DNA from: Frondihabitans sucicola
GTDB taxonomy: Bacteria > Actinomycetota > Actinomycetes > Actinomycetales > Microbacteriaceae
NCBI RefSeq assembly: GCF_030296615.1
Contig: NZ_AP027732.1
Location: forward strand, 1,364,001-1,428,000
Direction: 5' to 3'
Length of the DNA: 64,000 bases
The translations under genes and the position numbers were made by a program. Shown here piece by piece: positions 51,949-60,331 of this stretch. Under the pieces are notes generated by a model. It did not search any database, was not told the origin of the DNA, and worked only from the letters and a program-made list of their open reading frames with translations. The first letter of the stretch is position 1. Each line of letters starts with the position of its first letter.

Positions 51949-52895
51949 CCGTCGCGTCCGATCCCGAGGTCTACGACGTCGCAGTCATCGGAGGTGGGCC
52001 GGCCGGCCTGAGCGCCGCGCTGAATCTCGTGCGGGCTCGACGCAGGGTCCTGCTTCTCGACAGCAACCGCCCTCGCAACTCCGCGACGCTGCTGGCCCAC
52101 GGTTTCTTGACGCGGGACGGCATCTCGCCGCTCGAACTTCGCAAACTGGGGCGCGAGGAGGTCCTCCGGTACGACGGTGCCGAGCACCGGATGACCATCG
52201 TCGAATCCGTCACACGTGTCGACGCCGGGTTCGAGCTGGCGTGCTCGATGCGGAACAAGCAGTCGACGGCCGTGGCTCGGACGATCCTGGTCGCCACGGG
52301 GCTCCACGAGACGCTGCCGGAGATCGCAGGGCTGCGCGCGTTCTACGGGACCGCGTTCCACAGCTGCATCGAGTGCGACGGGTACGACAAGCGCGATCAA
52401 CGCCTCGCCGTCATCGGGGAGTACCCCGACCTCGCCGAGCGTGCACTGTTCCTGACCCAGTGGTCGAACGACCTCGTCGTCTTCACGAACGGCAGCGACG
52501 TCGTCACCCTGCTGGAGGAGGAAGCGCTCGACTCCCGAGGGATCCGCGTCGACCGGCGAGCGATCGCCGAAGTCGTCGGGGGTCGCGACGGCGTGACCGG
52601 ACTGCGTCTCGACGACGGAGAGATCGCCGACGTCGTCGGGGGTTTCGTGCGCCCGGGCTGGTCGAGCGAGCTCGACTACCTCGAGGGGCTCGCCGCCGAC
52701 CTCGACGCCGACGGTCTCCTCGTGTCCGACGGTCACGGCCGCACGACCGCGGCCGGGGTCTACGTCGCCGGGGAGTCCGCCGCCCCGGGGCCTCAGCAGC
52801 TGATCGTGGCCGCAGGATCCGGGGCCAAGACCGCCACCACCATCAATCGCGACCTCGTCGGCGGCATTGGAGACCTCGCCGATGCTGTACAGTAG
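51945..52895 (+). CDS. thioredoxin-reductase-like FAD-dependent oxidoreductase
   Basis: A 316-residue two-dinucleotide-fold flavoprotein coupled to gltX (GTGA overlap). The FAD loop is [18 protein letters not shown], with the second FAD motif [17 protein letters not shown] CxxC pair occurs as [13 protein letters not shown] at the thioredoxin-reductase redox position. The NAD(P) loop, normally GGGxSA, is weak here: [15 protein letters not shown], so NADPH use is uncertain and it may be a ferredoxin- or thioredoxin-independent variant. The redox partner is unknown. Confidence 0.88.
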   Translation: MTVASDPEVYDVAVIGGGPAGLSAALNLVRARRRVLLLDSNRPRNSATLLAHGFLTRDGISPLELRKLGREEVLRYDGAEHRMTIVESVTRVDAGFELACSMRNKQSTAVARTILVATGLHETLPEIAGLRAFYGTAFHSCIECDGYDKRDQRLAVIGEYPDLAERALFLTQWSNDLVVFTNGSDVVTLLEEEALDSRGIRVDRRAIAEVVGGRDGVTGLRLDDGEIADVVGGFVRPGWSSELDYLEGLAADLDADGLLVSDGHGRTTAAGVYVAGESAAPGPQQLIVAAGSGAKTATTINRDLVGGIGDLADAVQ

Positions 52896-52961
52896 ACACT
52901 CGGTTCGGTAATACGAGTCGATCATGTTTTCACCATCGCTCGGCGAATGTGTGAAATATCA

Positions 52962-53033
52962 TGGGGTATGGTGTAATTGGCAACACGACTGATTCTGGTT
53001 CAGCTGTTCTTGGTTCGAGTCCAGGTACCCCAG
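52962..53033 (+). tRNA. tRNA-Gln (anticodon CTG)
   Basis: A 72-base cloverleaf. The acceptor arm TGGGGTA/TACCCCA and the D arm GTGT/ACAC are perfect. The anticodon loop TTCTGGT carries CTG, and the T arm CTTGG-TTCGAGT-CCAGG has one G-T pair. The discriminator is G and CCA is not encoded. One anticodon-stem pair (A27-C43) is mismatched. Confidence 0.95.
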
Positions 53034-53047
53034 CTCGAGTAACGCAC

Positions 53048-53073
53048 AAAGCCCCCGGGAATCCGGGGGCTTT
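53048..53073. terminator. terminator after tRNA-Gln
   Basis: AAAGCCCCCGG-GAAT-CCGGGGGCTTT, an 11-bp stem with a 4-base loop. It can also serve the convergent secreted-protein gene. Confidence 0.92.
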
Positions 53074-53115
53074 CTGCTTTACTCGGGCTCGTGTCACTGC
53101 CAGGCGCCGCCGCTC

Positions 53116-54015
53116 CTACTTGCAGGGAACGACCGTGGTGCCGCCGTGGCCGTTGGAAACGACGCAGGCGTGGCCGGCACCGCTTCCGACCTGGCCGCCG
53201 CCGACGTTTCCGCCGAGTCCACCGCGGACGGGTCCGCCGCCGACGGGGCCACCCCCGCTCGAGACGGGAGCGCGTCCCCTCACGGGTGGCGAGGAGCTGC
53301 TGCCGGAACTCCCGCCGCCGCTGTAGCTCTGTGCGGCAGCGCTTCGCTCGGCCGCGGCGACTCGGGCGGCCTCGGCTTTCTTCGCGGCGGCCTCGGCGGC
53401 GGCTTTCTTCGCGGCGGCTTCTTCGGCGGCTTTCTTCCTGGCCGCGGCGACCTGGGCGGCCACGCGGGTGTGTTCCGAGGTCTGGAAGGCCGCGAAGTCC
53501 GTCGTGAGCGCCGCGACGCGTGCGTCGAGCGCCTTCCGCTCACGTGTGGACTTCTTCGCGAGGCCGGTGATCGCGGAGGCGTCTTCCCGCGTGAGACACG
53601 TCGTCGGAAGGGGAGTGTGGGTGAGTGCGTTCCGGCCGTCGGCCACGGCGCTGGTGAGCTCGGATCCACTCGGGCGGGCGGGCGACGCGACGACCGCTTT
53701 CGTGTTCTTCGTGGCGGCGACCGCCTCGACCGCCTTGGCTGCCGGGCGGTTGGCGTACGGGGTGCTCTTCCAGCCTTCACCGCCCGGCAGGGCAACGCTC
53801 GCGGCGGCCGTGAGGGCCTTTGCCGCCGAGGTGTTGGAGGCCGCGGCCGCCCTGCTCGCGGCTGCGCCGGCCCCGACGGCGACGGTGCACTGCCGTGCGG
53901 TCTCCGACGCGGCGGCTCTCGCGACGCCCAGGGACGTCGCCGTGCCGCCGCCCGCGACGACGAGGGCCGCGGCGACGATGACGATCACCCGGCTTCTGGT
54001 CGGCCGTGGTCTCAT
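53116..54015 (-). CDS. secreted Ala/Lys-rich coiled-coil protein
   Basis: A 299-residue protein from the ATG at 54015. A basic start and hydrophobic core (SRVIVIVAAALVVAGGG) form a signal peptide or anchor. The middle is Ala-rich with few motifs (ADGRNALTHTPLPTTC). Residues about 190-240 form a charged Ala/Lys/Glu helix with heptad character (RKKAAEEAAAKKAAAEAAAK). The C-terminus is a Ser/Gly/Pro-rich linker ending in CVVSNGHGGTTVVPCK, where two cysteines may form a disulfide. It looks like a surface or wall-associated protein; I do not recognise a family. Confidence 0.7.
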   Translation of the reverse strand: MRPRPTRSRVIVIVAAALVVAGGGTATSLGVARAAASETARQCTVAVGAGAAASRAAAASNTSAAKALTAAASVALPGGEGWKSTPYANRPAAKAVEAVAATKNTKAVVASPARPSGSELTSAVADGRNALTHTPLPTTCLTREDASAITGLAKKSTRERKALDARVAALTTDFAAFQTSEHTRVAAQVAAARKKAAEEAAAKKAAAEAAAKKAEAARVAAAERSAAAQSYSGGGSSGSSSSPPVRGRAPVSSGGGPVGGGPVRGGLGGNVGGGQVGSGAGHACVVSNGHGGTTVVPCK

Positions 54016-54346
54016 GCGCGAGCCCCCGACGGCGAGCTCGCGCCGGATCCCGTGTGGTCGGCGCGCGACGAAGCGACGTGAGAGTGCACTGCAGATTCCC
54101 CTACACCCAGCAGTCCGCTGAGGTCTTCCTGATTCTTCGTCGAGCCTAGGGGAGCGTCGGCGTGGTGATCGTGCCCCTCTTCTGGGGTCAGCTCGGTCGT
54201 GGTGGCACCCGCTTGGGGAAGGCGCTGTCGGGAGAAGCTGGCCAGACTTGATCCCGGGGAAGTCGCGCGCGCCGCGTTGTCGTCGCCCCCGTATCGATCG
54301 CACTGGGGGCAGGATCGCCCCCACAAGCATTTCCTGGGGGAACACC
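54016..54346. other. divergent intergenic region
   Basis: No gene supported. It holds TCCCCTA/TAGGGGA arms 45 bp apart (54095-54153) and, 25 bp before the RDD gene, a hairpin GGGGGC-AGGATC-GCCCCC (54305-54322) whose loop forms part of a GCAGGATC octamer. Both divergent genes must start here. Confidence 0.5.
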
Positions 54347-55333
54347 ATGACCGACTCCGTCACCACCGACTCGACCGGAGCGCCGGTCAAGCCTCGGTTC
54401 TGCTCCGCGTGCGGCACTCCCGCATCGTCGGGCGCCTTCTGCGCGTCGTGCGGAACCGCGCTCACCGCTGTCGCTCCGCACGCGGCCGCGAGCGCCCCGG
54501 CTCCGACCGTGCCGCCCGCTCCGACGGCGCTGCCCGCTCCGACCGTGCCGCCCGCTCCGACCGCAGCACCGGCGCAGCATTTCCCGGCGCCGACGCAGCC
54601 GGCGCCGACCCCGCTGCCGGTGGGCACCGCCCCCGCGGCGGGCCCGGTCCCCGACGCGGGATCGGTGCCGTGGCAGTCGCAGCAGCCGGCGACTCCCGGC
54701 TACGTGGCCGCCGAGGCCGTCGCGAGCCAGACGACGGAATACGTCCAGGTCGCCGGTCTCGGAGCGATCCGCCTGGCGAGCCTCGGCCAGCGCGTCGGTG
54801 CGCGACTCATCGACATCGTGATCGTGGTGCTCGCGTACGTGATCATCGCCCGGATCGTCAGCGCCGCCGCCGCCGCATCCGCACGCGCGACGTATTCGGG
54901 TTACGGGTACCTCGAGTCGAGCGCCGCGAGTATCGGCGCCGGCATCGGCGGATTCATTCTCGGGACGTTCCTGGCTGCCGTCTTCGCCTACGTCTACGAG
55001 GTCGTCATGACCGCCGCCTGGGGCCGCACGGTCGGCAAGATGATCGTCGGTCTCCGCGTCATCCGCGCGGTCGACGGCCGCAAGCCGAACGTGGGCAACG
55101 CCTTCCTCCGCTGGATCTCGCCGGGACTCGGCGGGCTGATCCCGTTCGTCGGCCCCTTCGGGGCACTGCTGGTGCTGCTCTCGCCGACGTTCGACTCGTC
55201 AGGACGTCGCCAGGGCTGGCACGACAAGATGGCCGGAACGCTGGTGGTCATCGGGCCGAAGGCGGTCACCAAGGAGCGCGGCGCAGCGCTGCTGAATCAG
55301 GCGCGCGAGACCGCAGACCGTTACCGCCGCTAG
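54347..55333 (+). CDS. RDD-family membrane protein with zinc ribbon
   Basis: A 328-residue protein. The N-terminus carries a zinc ribbon FCSACGTPASSGAFCASCG (two CxxC pairs, about residues 18-36), then a long Pro/Ala/Thr linker with repeated APTVPPAPTA units. The C-terminal 190 residues are an RDD domain: ASLGQRVGARLIDIVIVVLA (with the Arg-Asp pair), YEVVMTAAWGRTVGKMIVGL and GWHDKMAGTLVV. Zinc-ribbon/RDD combinations are common in Actinobacteria; the role is unknown, possibly ion transport or membrane stress. Confidence 0.88.
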   Translation: MTDSVTTDSTGAPVKPRFCSACGTPASSGAFCASCGTALTAVAPHAAASAPAPTVPPAPTALPAPTVPPAPTAAPAQHFPAPTQPAPTPLPVGTAPAAGPVPDAGSVPWQSQQPATPGYVAAEAVASQTTEYVQVAGLGAIRLASLGQRVGARLIDIVIVVLAYVIIARIVSAAAAASARATYSGYGYLESSAASIGAGIGGFILGTFLAAVFAYVYEVVMTAAWGRTVGKMIVGLRVIRAVDGRKPNVGNAFLRWISPGLGGLIPFVGPFGALLVLLSPTFDSSGRRQGWHDKMAGTLVVIGPKAVTKERGAALLNQARETADRYRR

Positions 55334-55355
55334 CACCGATCGCGACGAGACCACC

Positions 55356-55434
55356 GCCCCCTGTTCGCCGATCTCCCCTGTCCCGGCGCCGCCGAAAGGC
55401 GTCCGTGACACCGGGGGAGTGGCGAACAGGGGGC
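55356..55434. repeat. 79-bp extragenic inverted repeat
   Basis: Perfect 14-bp arms GCCCCCTGTTCGCC (55356-55369) and GGCGAACAGGGGGC (55421-55434), plus an inner CTCCCC/GGGGAG pairing, around a 51-bp spacer. It follows the RDD gene by 22 bp and precedes the sugar importer promoter. Confidence 0.85.
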
Positions 55435-55501
55435 TCCGTGTTCGGCGGACGGCGGCACGAAATGTCCTTCGTTGTCGGTCTCGACGGAAAGGTAACGATG
55501 A

Positions 55502-55551
55502 GCAACCGGTTGCTGCAACCGGTTGCTGTCTCTACAGCGAACGGGTTATGT
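55502..55551 (+). promoter_or_regulatory. importer promoter with tandem LacI-type operators
   Basis: Two copies of the palindrome GCAACCGGTTGC, at 55502-55513 and 55515-55526, one base apart. A promoter TTGCTG (55523-55528), 17 bp, TTATGT (55546-55551) begins inside the second copy. The CCGG-centred palindrome is the classic LacI-family type, and the LacI gene ends this operon. Confidence 0.8.
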
Positions 55552-55601
55552 TTGCCTGGCACCAAGCAATGAAGCAGATGCGATCTCAATGAGGAGAAGA
55601 C

Positions 55602-56876
55602 ATGAAAACCAGGCGTTTCGCCGCGGTGGCCGGTATCGCGGTCATCGGGCTGGCATTGGCAGGCTGTTCGGGCAGCAGCTCCGGGGGCGGTGGCGGCGGA
55701 GGAGCCGCCTCGACCGGTCTCAGCAGCAGGGGCCCCATCACGTACGTTCAGGGCAAAGACAACAGCAACGTCATTCGTCCGCTCATCGCCAAGTGGAATG
55801 CAGCCCACCCCAGCGAGAAGGTCACCTTCAAGGAGCAGTCGACCGAGGCCGACCAGCAGCACGACGACCTCGTGCAGCACTTCCAGGCCAAGGACGCCGG
55901 CTACGACGTCGTCGACGTCGACGTCGTGTGGACGGCTGAGTTCGCAGCCAAGGGCTGGCTCACTCCGCTCACGGGCAAGATGAAGATCGACACGTCGCCT
56001 CTCCTGCCGGCGACGGTCGCCACCGCGACCTACAACAAGACGCTCTTCGCTGCACCGCAGACCTCCGACGGAGGCCTGCTGTACTACCGTTCCGACCTCG
56101 TCAAGACCCCGCCGAAGACGTGGGACGAAATGATGTCCGACTGCAGCATCGCCAAGGCCCACGGCATCGGCTGCTACGCCGGCCAGTTCGCCAAGTACGA
56201 AGGCCTCACGGTGAACACCGCCGAGGCCATCAACGGCGCGGGCGGCTCCATCCTCGCCAAGAACGGCACAACGCCGACCGTCGACACCGCCGCCGCGAAG
56301 AAGGGTCTGCAGAACCTCGTCGACGCCTTCAAGGACGGCAACATCCCCGCCGAGGCGATCACGTACCAGGAGGAGAACGGCCGCACCGCGTTCGAGGCCG
56401 GCAAGCTCCTCTTCCTGCGCAACTGGCCCTACGTCTACTCGCTGGCCAAGACCGACGGCTCGTCGAAGGTCAAGACCAGCTTCGGCATCGCCCCGCTTCC
56501 CGGGGTCGACGGCGTCGGAGCGTCGACGCTCGGCGGTCACAACGCGGCGATCAGCGTGTACTCGAAGCACAAGGCGACGGCTCACGACTTCCTCAAGTTC
56601 CTCGAGTCGAACGAGACGCAGAGCTTCTTCGCCACGCAGGGCTCCCTCGCCCCGGTGGTCGCGAGCCTCTACACCGACCCGGCCCTGGTGAAGAAGCTGC
56701 CCTACCTCCCGACGCTGCTCACGAGCATCCAGAGTGCCGTTCCGCGCCCCGTGTCGCCGTTCTACCCGGCTGTCACCGCGGCGATTCAAGACAACTCGTA
56801 TGCCGCTCTCAAGGGATCGAAGACGGTCGACGAAGCGCTGAAAGACATGCAGGCCGCCATCAAGGCCGCCGGCTAA
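55602..56876 (+). CDS. sugar ABC transporter substrate-binding lipoprotein (trehalose/maltose type)
   Basis: A 424-residue lipoprotein with signal peptide and lipobox (GLALAGCSG), then a Gly/Ser linker. The mature protein has family 1 binding-protein features: GPITYVQGKDNSNVIRPLIA, the VDVVWTAEFAAKGWLTPL strand, PQTSDGGLLYYRSDLV, TYQEENGRTAFEAGKLLFLR and a C-terminal VSPFYPAVTAAIQDN. This resembles LpqY/ThuE-type disaccharide binding proteins; trehalose, maltose or a related sugar is likely. It is the first gene of the importer operon, about 50 bp after the promoter. Confidence 0.92.
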   Translation: MKTRRFAAVAGIAVIGLALAGCSGSSSGGGGGGGAASTGLSSRGPITYVQGKDNSNVIRPLIAKWNAAHPSEKVTFKEQSTEADQQHDDLVQHFQAKDAGYDVVDVDVVWTAEFAAKGWLTPLTGKMKIDTSPLLPATVATATYNKTLFAAPQTSDGGLLYYRSDLVKTPPKTWDEMMSDCSIAKAHGIGCYAGQFAKYEGLTVNTAEAINGAGGSILAKNGTTPTVDTAAAKKGLQNLVDAFKDGNIPAEAITYQEENGRTAFEAGKLLFLRNWPYVYSLAKTDGSSKVKTSFGIAPLPGVDGVGASTLGGHNAAISVYSKHKATAHDFLKFLESNETQSFFATQGSLAPVVASLYTDPALVKKLPYLPTLLTSIQSAVPRPVSPFYPAVTAAIQDNSYAALKGSKTVDEALKDMQAAIKAAG

Positions 56877-56890
56877 CAACGCACGACGAA

Positions 56891-56925
56891 GGGGCGAGCA
56901 GGATCCGCGTGATCCTGCTCGCCCC
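56891..56925 (+). terminator. intercistronic hairpin after the binding-protein gene
   Basis: A perfect 15-bp stem: GGGGCGAGCAGGATC (56891-56905), 5-base loop, GATCCTGCTCGCCCC (56911-56925). It lies 15 bp after the stop and 45 bp before the permease start. It most likely protects or partly terminates the transcript so that the binding protein is made in excess. Each arm contains a GCAGGATC octamer. Confidence 0.8.
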
Positions 56926-56970
56926 TCCCCTCACCGCTGAACCGTTCCGCACACTCGGCAAGGAGGCCCC

Positions 56971-57998
56971 GTGTCCGCACTCACCGATCTCCCTTCAATC
57001 TCTCGCGAACCGAAACCCGTCAAGCCCCGTAAGAAGGGCGGCCTCAACGAGGCCCACGGCCGCTGGGCCTTCTACCTGATCGTCCCGACCGGCATCCTGC
57101 TCGCGGTCGTCATCGGCTATCCCGTGGTCAGCGCGGTCATCATGTCGTTCCAGAAGGACGCCGGTCTCGACAAGGCGACCGGGCTCTTCGTCGCCGGAGG
57201 CTTCGCCGGCGTGGCCAACTACGCGCACTGGTTCCTGCAGCAGTGCACCACGGCTGCCGGCACCGCCGCGTGCCCCCGGGCAACATCGGCTCGCTCTTCT
57301 GGGAGGCCATCGGCAACACCCTCTTCTTCACGGTCGTGACCGTGATCTTCGAGACGGTCATCGGCGTGTGGATGGCCATCATCATGAACCGCAACTTCCG
57401 CGGGCGTGCCCTCGTCCGCGCAGCGATCCTGGTGCCCTGGGCGATTCCCACCGCCGTCACTGCGAAGCTCTGGTACTTCATCTTCGACTACAACGGCATC
57501 CTCAACCACGTGCTCGGCACCCAGATCATCTGGACCTCGGGCGAGTGGTCGTCGAGATTCGCGATCGTCATCGCCGACACCTGGAAGACGACGCCGTTCA
57601 TGGCGCTCCTGATCCTCGCCGGTCTGCAGCTCATCCCCGAAGAGGTCTACGAGGCCGCCTCGATGGACGGTGCGTCGACCGTGCAGCGCTTCTTCCGGAT
57701 CACCCTCCCGCTCGTCAAGCCGGCTCTGATGGTCGCCGTCCTGTTCCGCGTGCTGGACGCGCTGCGCATGTACGACCTCCCGGCGATCCTCACCGGCGGA
57801 GGTGGTGGCACCGGTAACGCGACCACCACCCTGTCGATCCTGGTGGTGAGTCAGATCAGACAGGGATTCAACTCGGCCTCCGCCCTGTCGACGATCACCT
57901 TCCTCCTCGTCTTCCTGGTCGCGTTCCTCTTCGTCCGGTTCTTGGGAGCCAACGTGGTGCAAACGCAGGCCGCCCAGCAGAAGGGTGAACTCAAATGA
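56971..57998 (+). CDS. sugar ABC transporter permease, MalF type (apparent frameshift)
   Basis: About 342 residues after correction. GTG start with AAGGAGG upstream. The first part has the initial helix (RWAFYLIVPTGILLAVVIGY) and SAVIMSFQK. The frame is lost at the run of five C at 57273-57277 and continues as PGNIGSLFWEAIGNTLFFTV, through PFMALLILAGLQLIPEEVYE and the EAA loop EAASMDGASTVQRFFRITLP. One missing C explains the break. The stop overlaps the second permease start (ATGA). Confidence 0.92.
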
Positions 57999-58906
57999 GC
58001 GTCGCCGTCGATCGTCCTCGGGCGAACGCCCAGGGCAAGTCCTCCGACTACGCTAAGGTCAACGTCCGGACCAACAAGCGCCGCGGTCCTGCGATCCGCA
58101 CGGCCATCAGCGCAATCGTCATCGCCGTCTGGTGCCTGCTGCCGTTCTACTGGATGATCGTCACCGCCTTCCGCGACGTCGGCTTCACGTTCTCGACCGA
58201 CGCCTGGCCGAGCCACGTGACGTTCGACAACTTCACGACCGCGTTCTCGACCGAACTGGGGAACCACCTCGGGCGCGCTCTCCTGAACAGCCTGTTCATC
58301 GGCGCGGTCGTCACGATCATCGGACTCCTGGTCGGGACGACCGCCGCCTACGCGCTGGCCCGCCTCGACTTCAAGGGGAAGTCGATCATCGCCGGCGGCA
58401 TCCTGGCCGCCTCCATGTTCCCGGGCGTCGCCCTCATCACGCCGCTGTTCCAGCTCTTCACGAACCTCGGCTGGATCGGGCAGTACCAGGCGCTGATCCT
58501 GCCGAGCATCTCCTTCGTACTGCCGTTGACGGTGTACACACTGACGTCGTTCTTCCGCGAGATGCCGTGGGATCTCGAGGAGGCGGCCCGGATCGACGGG
58601 TGCACCAGGGTGCAGGCGTTCCGGCGCATCATCCTGCCGCTCGCTGCTCCCGCCGTCTTCACGACGGCGATCCTGGCGTTCATCTCGTCCTGGAACGAGT
58701 ACCTCATCTCGAGCCAACTCTCGAGCGACGCCACGCAGCCGGTGACGATCGCCATCGCCGGCTTCCAGGGCAGTGTGCCGCACCAGGAGCCGTACACCGC
58801 GATCATGGCGGCGGGCACCATCGTGACGATCCCGCTCGTGATCCTGGTGCTCGTCTTCCAGCGTCGCATCGTGGCCGGCCTCACCGCCGGCGGCGTGAAG
58901 GGCTAG
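57995..58906 (+). CDS. sugar ABC transporter permease, MalG type
   Basis: A 303-residue six-helix permease. It has CLLPFYWMIVTAFRD, NSLFIGAVVTIIGLLVGTTA, the EAA loop LEEAARIDGCTRVQAFRRII and the C-terminal FISSWNEYLISSQLSSD, typical of MalG-like subunits. Translation is coupled to the MalF-type gene. No ATPase follows; MsiK at 25157-26257 is the probable energy source. Confidence 0.95.
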   Translation: MSVAVDRPRANAQGKSSDYAKVNVRTNKRRGPAIRTAISAIVIAVWCLLPFYWMIVTAFRDVGFTFSTDAWPSHVTFDNFTTAFSTELGNHLGRALLNSLFIGAVVTIIGLLVGTTAAYALARLDFKGKSIIAGGILAASMFPGVALITPLFQLFTNLGWIGQYQALILPSISFVLPLTVYTLTSFFREMPWDLEEAARIDGCTRVQAFRRIILPLAAPAVFTTAILAFISSWNEYLISSQLSSDATQPVTIAIAGFQGSVPHQEPYTAIMAAGTIVTIPLVILVLVFQRRIVAGLTAGGVKG

Positions 58907-58909
58907 ACG

Positions 58910-59164
58910 ATGGCTCGCATGTCGCCGCCCAAGCCGACCGACCGGGTCGACGTGATGATCGGATTCCTCGGCGTGTTCGCCGCGCTGTTCCTGGTGGTCA
59001 CCATCGCCTGCGAGGTGACCGGGCGACCGGCCCTCTCGTACGCGCTGATCCTGCTGGCGCTCGTCGTGGCGCTGGTGCTCGAGGTGCGCCATCGCGGTGC
59101 CATCGTCCGCCGCACTACCGCCGCGCCCGGGGAACTGGCAACGGATCGTTCCGGTCACGAGTGA
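58910..59164 (+). CDS. small two-helix membrane protein of the importer operon
   Basis: An 84-residue protein starting 4 bp after the permease stop. Two hydrophobic segments, about residues 16-36 (MIGFLGVFAALFLVVTIAC) and 42-58 (LSYALILLALVVALVLEV), are joined by a short loop, with a charged C-terminus. Its place between the permease and LacI genes indicates it belongs to the operon. Function unknown; it could be an accessory subunit. Confidence 0.7.
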   Translation: MARMSPPKPTDRVDVMIGFLGVFAALFLVVTIACEVTGRPALSYALILLALVVALVLEVRHRGAIVRRTTAAPGELATDRSGHE

Positions 59165-59181
59165 CGAAGTAGAGTCGCACC

Positions 59182-60186
59182 GTGAGTGGCATCCAGGAGA
59201 TCGCATCCGCCACCGGGCTGTCGAAGGCGACGGTCTCCCGAGCCCTGCGAAACCTGCCGAGCGTTGCTCCCGCGACCGTGATGGCCGTCCGGAGGAAGGC
59301 CGACGAACTGGGTTACATCCCGTCGTCGGCCGCCTCCGGGCTGGCCACCGGCCGAAACCACGCGGTCGGAGTCGTCGTGCCGGTGATCGACCGGTGGTTC
59401 TACATCCGGGTGCTCGAGGGGGTCGACGCCGAACTGCGGCGGGCGGGGTACGACCTGATCCTGTTCAATCTGGCCGGGCAAGCCGGTAATCGCGAGCGGG
59501 TCTTCCACCGTTCGATCCTGCGGAAGCGGGTCGACGCCCTCGTCCTCCTGTCGCTGGTGTTCGACGAGGCCGAGCGCGAGCAGCTCGAGCTCACCGAGTA
59601 TCCGACCCTCGTCATCGGGGGCCGGCACCCGGCATCCGTCACCTCGGAATCGACGACCACGACGTCGCCTCCCGCGCGACGACCTATCTTCTCGGGCTCG
59701 GGCACCGAAGGATCGCGCACATCGGCGGGCAGGACGAAGCGGGCATGAACGTGCTGGTACCGGGCGAGCGCCACCAGGGCTACGTCCACGCGCTCGCCGA
59801 AGCCGGCATCGAGGCGATCCCGGAGTGGAGCCCGAACGGCGAGTTCACCTTCGCCGGCGGCCACGACTCGATGAAGCGGCTGCTGTGCGGCAGCTCCTCC
59901 CGACGGCGGTGTTCGCGGCCTCCGACGAGATGGCGTTCGGCGCGATGCTCGCGATTCGGCAGGCCGGGCTGCGAGTGCCGGAGGACATCTCGGTCGTCGG
60001 GATCGACGGGCACGCCTACGGCGAGACGCTCGGTCTGACCACGTTCGCGCAGGACCCCACGGCACAGGGGCGCGGGCCGCGCGCGTCCTGCTGGGGGAGC
60101 TGGCCGGGCAGCCCGCTCTGCCGCGGTTCGAGCCGGCACCGGTCGTGTTCGTGGAGCGGACGTCGGCCGGGCCTCCTCCCGCCTGA
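59182..60186 (+). CDS. LacI-family repressor of the importer (three apparent frameshifts)
   Basis: From the GTG at 59182: helix-turn-helix [20 protein letters not shown], hinge [17 protein letters not shown], then [20 protein letters not shown]. Three frame breaks follow, near 59631 ([13 protein letters not shown] expected), 59873 ([12 protein letters not shown] expected) and 60073 ([12 protein letters not shown] expected). Each needs one added base. With all three corrected the frame is 335 residues, the normal LacI length, ending [10 protein letters not shown] and TGA at 60184. The ligand-binding core includes [19 protein letters not shown]. It probably binds GCAACCGGTTGC upstream of the operon. 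Confidence 0.85.
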
Positions 60187-60230
60187 CGCGCGCTCTCGCC
60201 CCTCCTGCCCTCCCTCCTGCCCTCCCCCTC

Positions 60231-60307
60231 AAATCGAAGGGGATTTTTCGCGGGAAGGCACCGGATCCGCATGAGCGCTGCCCGAGGGGGAGAATCCCCT
60301 TCGATTT
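60231..60307. repeat. 77-bp inverted-repeat element, copy 2
   Basis: Arms AAATCGAAGGGGATT (60231-60245) and AATCCCCTTCGATTT (60293-60307), identical to copy 1 at 604-680, with the same 47-bp spacing but a different centre. It sits between the convergent ends of the LacI and oleD genes. Confidence 0.85.
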
Positions 60308-60331
60308 AAGGAGGGGAAGGGGCGGGCAGGA

